Shown: piece by piece, positions 57,991 to 64,000 of the stretch | How the letters are laid out: each line of letters opens with the position of its first letter | How positions within the stretch are numbered: position 1 is the stretch's first letter | Source of the DNA: Lotus japonicus | Lineage: Eukaryota; Streptophyta; Magnoliopsida; Fabales; Fabaceae | Direction of reading: 5' to 3' | Assembly (NCBI RefSeq): GCF_012489685.1 | Contig: NC_080042.1 | Location: 77,691,093-77,755,092, forward strand | Length of the DNA stretch: 64,000 nt | Notes under the pieces: generated by a model | Databases searched by the model: none | Seen by the model: only the letters and a program-made list of their open reading frames with translations | Told to the model about the DNA's origin: nothing | Translations under genes and position numbers: made by a program

Positions 57991-58546
57991 TGATCACATT
58001 CACAGAAATTAACCTTGTTAGCTCTGAATGTTTTAAATTGGGGTGACAGTCATGCGATGGATTCGTGGTGGATTGATGCAGACATGCAGTAGCAGTTGTG
58101 GTCTCATGTTTGGGAGTTCAAAATCCTTGACCTTGTGACAACAATTGTTTTCAAACCTGATACTCTCATGTTCACCATCTTTATCTTGACTCCTCAAGAA
58201 ATAACAATTTGGTTCTTATTAGTGGTAATTTTTTTGTTTATTATTAATCTCTCACTACACAATTAAAGCACTAATTAGTGATAGAGTTGGGGTACAATCA
58301 GCTCACTAAGTAGTAGAGGCCGGTTAATGAGTTTGTTTTTCATTTACAAAAGTTATGAAGTGCAACAATGTGAGTCTACTTAGCTTGCTTTTTTTGTTCA
58401 TCTATAACTTTCCCTATTTTTTATTGATGATATCAGCTAATTAAGGTCTTAGAAAGGTTAATTTAATTTTCAACCACTTACCTATCGCTTACTTATATAT
58501 CATACCGGAAAAATATTCTTCCCTTAGTTTATGCTAATCGATTGGA
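57441..58546 (+). repeat. duplicated segment, copy 1 (3' part of ZF-HD gene plus flank)
   Basis: Begins inside the zinc-finger domain (CGCCGAGCCC) and extends 556 bp past the stop codon to CGATTGGA, where the Copia LTR begins. Copy 2 is at 59881-60988. Confidence 0.92.
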
Positions 58547-58792
58547 TGTTGAGAAAATAGAGAATAACGTGAAAGAGTAGAGAGAGAGATTGAGGGAAAA
58601 TATATTATTGACTTAATTAAAACTGAAAGCAATACATGTCTTATATAAAAGACCTAACTTACTAGAAGATAACTAAAAGATAACTTCTTATCATAATAAC
58701 TAAATCAGTTATTATCTTTTATTCTAGCCTCTATCTAATAGCACTATATCACTATCTATTAGCTAGATTTAATATTTGAATTAATATCCACA
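58547..58792 (-). repeat. Copia LTR (3' LTR of minus-strand element), 246 bp
   Basis: Bounded by TG...CA (TGTTGAGAAA / TATCCACA). Immediately internal is a polypurine tract: on the minus strand GAATTAAGGGGGGG precedes the LTR start, the expected place for plus-strand priming. No second LTR is present. Confidence 0.8.
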
Positions 58793-58802
58793 ATACCCCC
58801 CC

Positions 58803-59660
58803 TTAATTCAAATACCCAAGAGATACTACACCTATCTCTTTCCTTAAGATCACAAATCTTTCAGTCTTCAAAGGCTTGCCACCATTCTTTGCAGATTCAC
58901 CTCTCCTTTTGGACGATTCTGGCTTGTCAGAATTATCTTGAGACCACTTTGACTTGTTGTCGGACTTTCCTTTGCCTGTCCACTTCTTCTTTTTGCCATC
59001 ATGATTGTCCAGACCAACCTTCAAAGCTTGTTCTGCAACTTTCACAGAATTACGATCAGCAAGGCGCATCTCATGTGCTTCCAATGAACTCTGCAACTCT
59101 TCTATCTTCATGCTGTCCACATCTTTAGATTCCTCAATTGCCACTACGATGTAGTCAAATTTGGGAGCCAAGGACCTCATGATTTTCTCTATCACCATCA
59201 CATCAGTGATCTTTTCTCCACAGCCCTTCATTAAATTGACAGTGGTTAGGATCTTGGTGAAGTATTCACCAACCTTTTCATTCTCCTCCATCTGAAGACC
59301 TTCATACTGTCTTCGAAGAGTTTGCAACTTTACCTTCTTTACCTTGTCACTGCCACTATGAACTTTCTGCAGAATGTCCCACATCTCCTTTGCTGAAGAT
59401 GCATTTGCTATTTTTTCAAAATGCGTATCATCCACGCATTGATGAATGAGAAACATTGCCTTACAATTCTTCTTCTTCATATCGTTATGAAGAGTCTTCT
59501 GTTCTTCAGTCATGTCTTGGGTCAGTGGTTGAAACCCATTCTCTATAACATCAAGAACATCTTGAAACCCAAATAGAATTTTCATCTGAGAATTCCATCG
59601 ATCCCAATTCTTATTAGTTAGAACTGGGAGATTTACTCCCGGCAGATTGTTACTTGCCAT
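58803..59660 (-). pseudogene. Copia gag, truncated
   Basis: First ATG at 59660 (MASNNLPGVNLPVLTNKNWD); the frame is open 285 codons. Typical Copia gag (UBN2/DUF4219) features: NKNWDRWNSQMKILF near the start, AKEMWDILQKVHSG, KLQTLRRQYEGLQMEENEKV and ESSLEAHEMRLADR. A Lys-rich tail follows (KKKKWTGKGKSDNKSK). The zinc-knuckle CCHC that should follow is missing because of the deletion, and the last ~17 residues are out of frame relative to pol. Structural protein for virus-like particles; not functional as it stands. Confidence 0.85.
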
Positions 59661-59880
59661 CGTGAGGGTTGGTTTCTTGATCAAAATCGAGATTCATAGC
59701 GTGTAGGGGAGGAACCTCTGAAACTCGCAGCTTCCACTAAGTTCAGAATCGCAGAATTACAATTCTGATGAAGGACGAGACTCGCAGAATCGCACTTCAA
59801 CAAAACCGAGCCAAACAGATTTGAAACACACAGTTTCACAGCAACCCTAAACCACCAAACCTATCACAGGCCTCGAAACT

Positions 59881-60430
59881 CGCCGAGCCCCGCTCCCAGC
59901 TAACATGCGCCGCCTGCGGCTGCCACCGCAACTTCCACCGCCGTGACACAAAACAGCAATATTCCAACCCCACCTTCATCAGCTTCTACCCCAGCATCAG
60001 CACAAGCCCGAGTTCAAGCCCAAGCCGCTCTCCACCGCCGCTCTCTCATCATTTCCCACCCTCCCACCACCACCTTCACAGCCAGATATCAAAGTCGGCG
60101 CCGCCGCACGTGCAGTTAGCTCTTGGAACAGAGAACCCGAGCAAGAAGAAGAGGTGCAGGACCAAGTTTAGTGAAGAGCAGAAGGGGAAGATGCTGGAAT
60201 TCTCAGAGAAATTGGGTTGGAGAATGTAGAGAGAGGAGGAAGGTTCGATCCAGAAGTTTTGTGATGACATTGGCGTGTCCAGAGAGGTGTTCAAGGTTTG
60301 GATGCACAACAACAAGAGTAGATCTTCCTCTGAGATTGGGAATGAGAAGAAGATCAATGGTGGTGGATATGGCTTTCAACTTCTTAGTGATATTAACAAT
60401 CCTCACAGCAGAAATAGCAGCACCAATTAA
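59881..60430 (+). pseudogene. truncated ZF-HD gene copy with nonsense mutation
   Basis: Copy of the ZF-HD gene from about codon 57 onward, about 98.5 percent identical to 57441-57990. It lacks the start codon, promoter and the first zinc-binding residues. A C-to-T change makes TAG at 60227-60229 (equivalent to Gln173), inside the homeodomain before the recognition helix; a G-to-A gives Gly-to-Asp downstream. It cannot make a functional protein, although it keeps the 3' flank of the parent. Confidence 0.92.
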
Positions 60431-60988
60431 TGATCACATTCACAGAAATTAACCTTGTTAGCTCGGGAGGTTTTAAATTGGGGTGACAGTCATGCGATGG
60501 ATTCGTGGTGGATTGATGCAGACATGCAGTAGCAGTTGTGGTCTCATGTTTGGGAGTTCAAAATCCTTTACCTTGTGACAAACAATTGTTTTCAAACCTG
60601 ATACTCTCATGTTCACCATCTTTATCTTTGACTCCTCAAGAAATAACAATTTGGTTCTTATTAGTGATAATTTTTTTGTTTATTATTAATCTCTCACTAC
60701 ACAATTAAAGCACTAATTAGCGATAGAGTTGGGGTACAATCAGCTCACTAAGTAGTAGAGACCGGTTAATGAGTTTGTTTTTCATTTACAAAAGTTATGA
60801 AGTGAAACAATGTGAGTCTACTTAGCTTGCTTTTTTTGTTTATCTATAACTTTCCCTATTTTTTATTGATGATATCAGCTAATTAAGGTCTTAGAAAGGT
60901 TAATTTAATTTTCAACCACTTACCTATCTCTTACTTATATATCATACCGGAAAAATATTCTTCCCTTAGTTTATGCTAATCGATTGGA
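59881..60988 (+). repeat. duplicated segment, copy 2
   Basis: Matches 57441-58546 with offset 2440, plus two 1-nt insertions. By eye about 17 differences in ~1107 bp. It ends at the same base (CGATTGGA) but continues into TAGTCATAGG rather than the LTR, so it shows the empty insertion site. Confidence 0.92.
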
Positions 60989-61821
60989 TAGTCATAGGAG
61001 TAGCATTTAAGCCCCTGTGGATGAGGTTTCTTGCTACTACCTTATCATAAGAGCAAACAACCTCTTATGTTTTTAACTTTCGAATCAGAATTCCCCAAAA
61101 GAAAAGACTTATTGGTCGGCTACTGCTGCCTACATCCAGTGTGTAAGGTTCTCGTTGATATGATATTTTTCCACTGCGGTCAATTAGTATCTAGATTTTT
61201 TTTATAGGTAAATTTTAGTTGTTCGAAATGTTAGTAAATTAATATCTCTTCCGAGTTCGAACCCGAGACCCTTCACCCTTCATCTCACCCAACCCTTATG
61301 TCCCTAACTCTTACCACTTGAGCTTTCCTTTGGTTTCCAGTTAATATCTAGATGGTTGGTAGATCAACGGTGAGCCATTCCTAAGGTCTAAGACGAATTT
61401 TCAATCATTTGCTTAATCGGTGAAAAGTTAATTAAATTTCTCAGTAACTTTTTTGAAATGTATTAATTATTTTTAGTACCATTGAATAAATGGATCACCT
61501 TCTTCTGGTGATAGCTCTTATTGCTGTCACGCTTTCCTCTTGATAGTAACAGTTGTAATTTAAGTGATTTTGCTGCATTTTAATTATATTGATCTACTTT
61601 CTTTAAAGTATGCACCCCCCAAATGCCCATACTTGTTTGAGATAATGCAATCCGGTTTTTGTCCTTATTCATTTATGGAGCATTCCAACAACTATTACAG
61701 AATTATCCTTTAGGAGATAATGCTCTTGATGGGGCTGTTGAACATTGCATGATGCAAGCCTACAAAATTTAATCTTCTTGTTCTTATTTATTTCTCATTT
61801 TACTTGTTACACTTGTTTTAA
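60989..61821. other. intergenic with SINE
   Basis: Original 3' continuation of the ZF-HD locus. Apart from a minus-strand SINE at 61197-61337 I see nothing. Confidence 0.5.
61197..61337 (-). mobile_element. SINE (same family as 8202-8330) with 16 bp TSD
   Basis: Flanked by CAATTAGTATCTAGAT (61181-61196) and CAGTTAATATCTAGAT (61338-61353), two mismatches. On the minus strand: A-box-like AGCTCAAGTGGTAAGAG, B-box-like GGGTTCGAACTC, tail ATTTACCTATAAAAAAAA. The tail ACATTT..AACAACTAAAATTT matches the copy nested in the Helitron. Confidence 0.8.
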
Positions 61822-62281
61822 TTTTTTTTTTGTAAATAGGAAAATTAAACAACAAAACTACAACTCTACTTGGTCTGCCAACAAGAGGGGCATAACCGCC
61901 TGAGGAGGGAACTCCAACTCCGTTACAGGACACTGTAATCTAGCTCCATAAGACCAGACAGACAATCAGCTGGAGCATTGTCTTCTCGAGAAACATAACA
62001 TAAAGAAATCTCCCAATTGCGCGAGAGAAGAAGTTGAATATCCATCAAAGCACTGTCATAGAGATGAAAATCAAGTTTATTCTTACCAAGCGCATTCACC
62101 AACTCAAGACAATCCACGCCACAAATGACATTCTTCCAATTCTTACGCCAGAGAAACCGTAAGCCTAATAACAACGCTTGTGTTTCCACAAACAAAGAAT
62201 CACATCCCTGAGCACCGGCATAGAAGCCTCCTAACCAAGTACCATCGGAGTCCCGAGTGAGACCTCCCATTCCCATTCGAT
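61822..62281 (-). mobile_element. 5'-truncated LINE fragment (RNase H plus 3' end)
   Basis: Minus strand: an RNase H-like coding segment, a ~100 bp 3' UTR (GTTGTTTAATTTTCCTATTT) and a poly(A) run at 61822-61831. Possible target duplication: ACTTGTTTTAATTT near 61811 and ACCTGTTTTGAATTT at 62282-62296. Confidence 0.65.
61923..62276 (-). pseudogene. LINE RNase H-like domain fragment
   Basis: 117-residue open frame from an internal ATG. Reads GGFYAGAQGCDSLFVETQAL, a stretch LLGLRFLWRKNWKNV, and ending VSREDNAPADCLSGL, the order of the RVT_3/RNase H-like domain at the C-terminus of plant LINE ORF2 (Glu of the ETQAL block and the REDNAPAD block retained; the upstream catalytic Asp is cut off). 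No reverse transcriptase is present, so it is a dead fragment. Confidence 0.75.
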
Positions 62282-63127
62282 ACCTGTTTTGAATTTCTGA
62301 GAGAGATAAGTGGTCCTAGGCTTTTTTTCTTTTGAGGGTGGGAAAGAAAAAAGAAAACTCCTTTGAGCTCATTAATTACAAAGAAAATACATGGAGACTA
62401 ATCATGATTTATAGCATGTTTATAATTTATATCATTTTTTTGTCATAATTAATTTTGATTTTAAACGCAATTATATAGACTCTATCATATTACTGTTAGA
62501 AGTATGAAATAGAAAAATAACAAATTTCACTATACTTTTTATTCAATAAAAATGTTGCAAGATATATGTGTTACATTTCTGTTTACGCACACTTTCTAAA
62601 GGTAAACGTAACCAAAACATGTTAATTATTAAGTGTTCTATTCCTCTTAGACTTTAGTTTCTTGGTTGAATGTCTTACAAGCAATTTTAGGTATCTAAAG
62701 GAACAAGGAATATCTATTTTGGAACTAGGAAGAGGGCAATAGGGATTGAGAATGACAGTTATCTATAATTATCGTGTTTATCTCTAACTATTTAACATTA
62801 TTTAATTTCCATAATCTTTAGTGCATCTGTGCTTAGAAGGCAAGTAGCATGCTTTAACTTGGCTAATTTTTTATCATGACATTGTATACGTGTCTGTTCT
62901 TAGTGGAAGCATTGGCTTTCCATATTGGGGCTTGGTTCAGTGATACGGCAAGTTTTGTTTTATTCTATAAACTGGTAACTGGTAATGATACGGAAAGATT
63001 TGCCAGTAAAGCCACTTAATCAATAATCGATGATTTAATGGACATTAGTTTTAACACTCCCTTATTAATCCCACACCCTCTTTTATTTTCTAAATTTCCT
63101 TAATACCCTCTCTTATAAAGAGATAGT
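62282..63127. other. intergenic, AT-rich
   Basis: Nothing recognised on either strand between the LINE fragment and the palindrome array. Confidence 0.5.
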
Positions 63128-63885
63128 CAAAGTGTGATAGTATTTTCACACATACTAAGTGTGAAACATTTTCACACTCAATGTGTATGAAAATATTTCA
63201 CACTCACTAAGTGTGAAACGCTTAAAACGAAAGGAAGAAGATGAAGAGAGAATAAAGATACTCAATTCGCACAATTGTGTTTCACACCAAGTTTCGCACT
63301 CAAGATCAGTAGTGTGAATGGACTTTATTTTCAATTTTAAATTTTTCGTTTCTTTAGAATTAGATTTCACACTCAAGTGTGTGAAACATTTTCAAATTTC
63401 ACACTCAAGAGTGTGAGTTATTGAACTGTTAATAATTTTTTTTTTTTTATAATTTTCATTTCACACTCAAGAGTGTGAAATCTTTTCAAATTTCACACTC
63501 AAGAGTGTGAAAGAACAAAGTGTTAAGAATTTTATTTTTAATTTTAAATATTAGTTTTTAATAATTAAATTTCACACTCAAATGTGTGAAACATTTTCAA
63601 ATTTCACACTCAAGAGTGTGAGTTATTGAACTGTTAATAATTTTATTTTAAAAAAAAATTAATTTTTTTATATTTTCATTTCACACTCAAGAGTGTGAAA
63701 TATTTTCAAATTTCACCCTCAAGAGTGTGAAGGAACCAAATGTTAAGAATGTGAAAATGTTTTCCACTCACTGAGTGTGAAATACTTAAAACGAAAGGAA
63801 GAAGGTGAAGAGAGAACGAACATACATCGGTTCACACTTACAATGTATGAAATGTTTTCACATATATTAAGTGTGAAAAGTGGCA
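63128..63885. repeat. array of 22 bp palindromes with higher-order period
   Basis: Repeated copies of TTTCACACTCAAGAGTGTGAAA and close variants. Clear copies: 63365-63386, 63397-63416, 63459-63480, 63491-63512, 63570-63591, 63602-63621, 63679-63700, 63711-63731; more degenerate ones lie at 63140-63220 and 63750-63880. Copies come in pairs 32 nt apart; the four-copy block repeats with a ~205 nt period. The whole is flanked by direct repeats of CTTAAAACGAAAGGAAGAAG (near 63220 and 63784). No coding potential. Confidence 0.9.
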
Positions 63886-64000
63886 ACGAAGAAAACTATG
63901 AGATGAGAGTAAAAGTGAAGGGTGGTGTGATAAACAAAAATGATGGTAGTGATAAGATAGAAAAAGGGATATGTTTGGAATGAAATTAAATTTTAAAGGG

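Larger units (their letters stand above)
58547..59880 (-). mobile_element. Ty1/Copia element remnant: 3' LTR, gag, leader; no pol, no 5' LTR
   Basis: Order on the minus strand: leader (59880-59661), gag (59660-58803), polypurine tract, 3' LTR. The polymerase region is absent: gag runs into a short sequence that in another frame reads CSISWVFELRGG, the end of a pol polyprotein next to the polypurine tract, so an internal deletion joined gag to the pol terminus near 58855. The 5' LTR and primer-binding site are missing because the leader is cut at 59880 by the junction with ZF-HD copy 2. Confidence 0.85.

Noticed and set aside
57683..58012. Arg-rich frame overlapping the ZF-HD homeodomain, repeated at 60123-60452
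   Set aside because: It is the shadow of the GC-rich homeodomain codons in another frame; its repetition only reflects the segment duplication.
63128..63885. Regularly spaced palindromic repeats resembling a CRISPR array
   Set aside because: Plant nuclear context, spacers are short AT-rich repeats of each other, there are no cas genes, and the higher-order period points to satellite or transposon subterminal repeats.

Overview
This is a plant nuclear genome window, most likely from a legume-type dicot (inference). Genes are intron-rich with GT/AG junctions, non-coding DNA is AT-rich, and the recognisable proteins are plant families: S-like RNases, a DYW-type PPR protein, an L-type lectin receptor kinase, a PHD protein of the MS1/MMD1 type, a CLE peptide and a ZF-HD factor. 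Species cannot be fixed from sequence alone.

Layout. 0.8-6.3 kb: two tandem, intact, same-strand RNase T2 genes with identical exon lengths (226 aa each). 7.4-11.4 kb: a complete-looking 4.0 kb Helitron on the minus strand (5' TC, 3' hairpin plus CTAG, inserted between A and T) carrying an RPA70-like gene remnant and a nested SINE. 12.4-14.2 kb: an intronless PPR-DYW gene matching the OTP85 family. 14.7-15.2 kb: a CAC-rich low-complexity block. 16.7-18.4 kb: an unrecognised 314-aa protein with four copies of a basic RLxQ-type motif. 21.3-26.2 kb: an eight-exon apyrase of the APY6 type. 28.2-30.7 kb: a PHD-finger protein containing a stop-free intron of exactly 27 codons. 31.3-33.4 kb: an intronless lectin receptor kinase (LecRK-S.4 type). 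34.3-37.2 kb: a tentative three-exon micropeptide gene whose second intron hosts a 635 bp foldback element. 39.7-42.7 kb: a seven-exon RING-CH membrane protein. 47.9-48.3 kb: a CLE45-like peptide gene. 51.4-52.5 kb: a 1.1 kb element with about 38 bp perfect terminal inverted repeats. 57.3-61.0 kb: an intact ZF-HD gene followed by a deleted Copia element and a second, truncated, nonsense-carrying copy of the same gene. 61.8-62.3 kb: a LINE fragment. 63.1-63.9 kb: an array of near-identical 22 bp palindromes with a higher-order period.

The genes do not form a pathway; apart from the RNase pair and the ZF-HD duplication they are unrelated neighbours. The unusual biology is mostly structural. The ZF-HD locus preserves both the occupied and the empty retrotransposon site in tandem, which points to unequal exchange between a TE-bearing and a TE-free chromatid. 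Three very small poly(A)-tailed insertions with target-site duplications lie within 1.9 kb. The palindrome array and the foldback element are strong hairpin formers. The 314-aa repeat protein and the 35-codon spliced ORF are the best candidates for undescribed gene products.

Exon boundaries were assigned by reading splice signals and checking that phases add up. No alignments or transcripts were available. Several long open frames begin at TTG or GTG; I placed the start at the first in-frame ATG in those cases.
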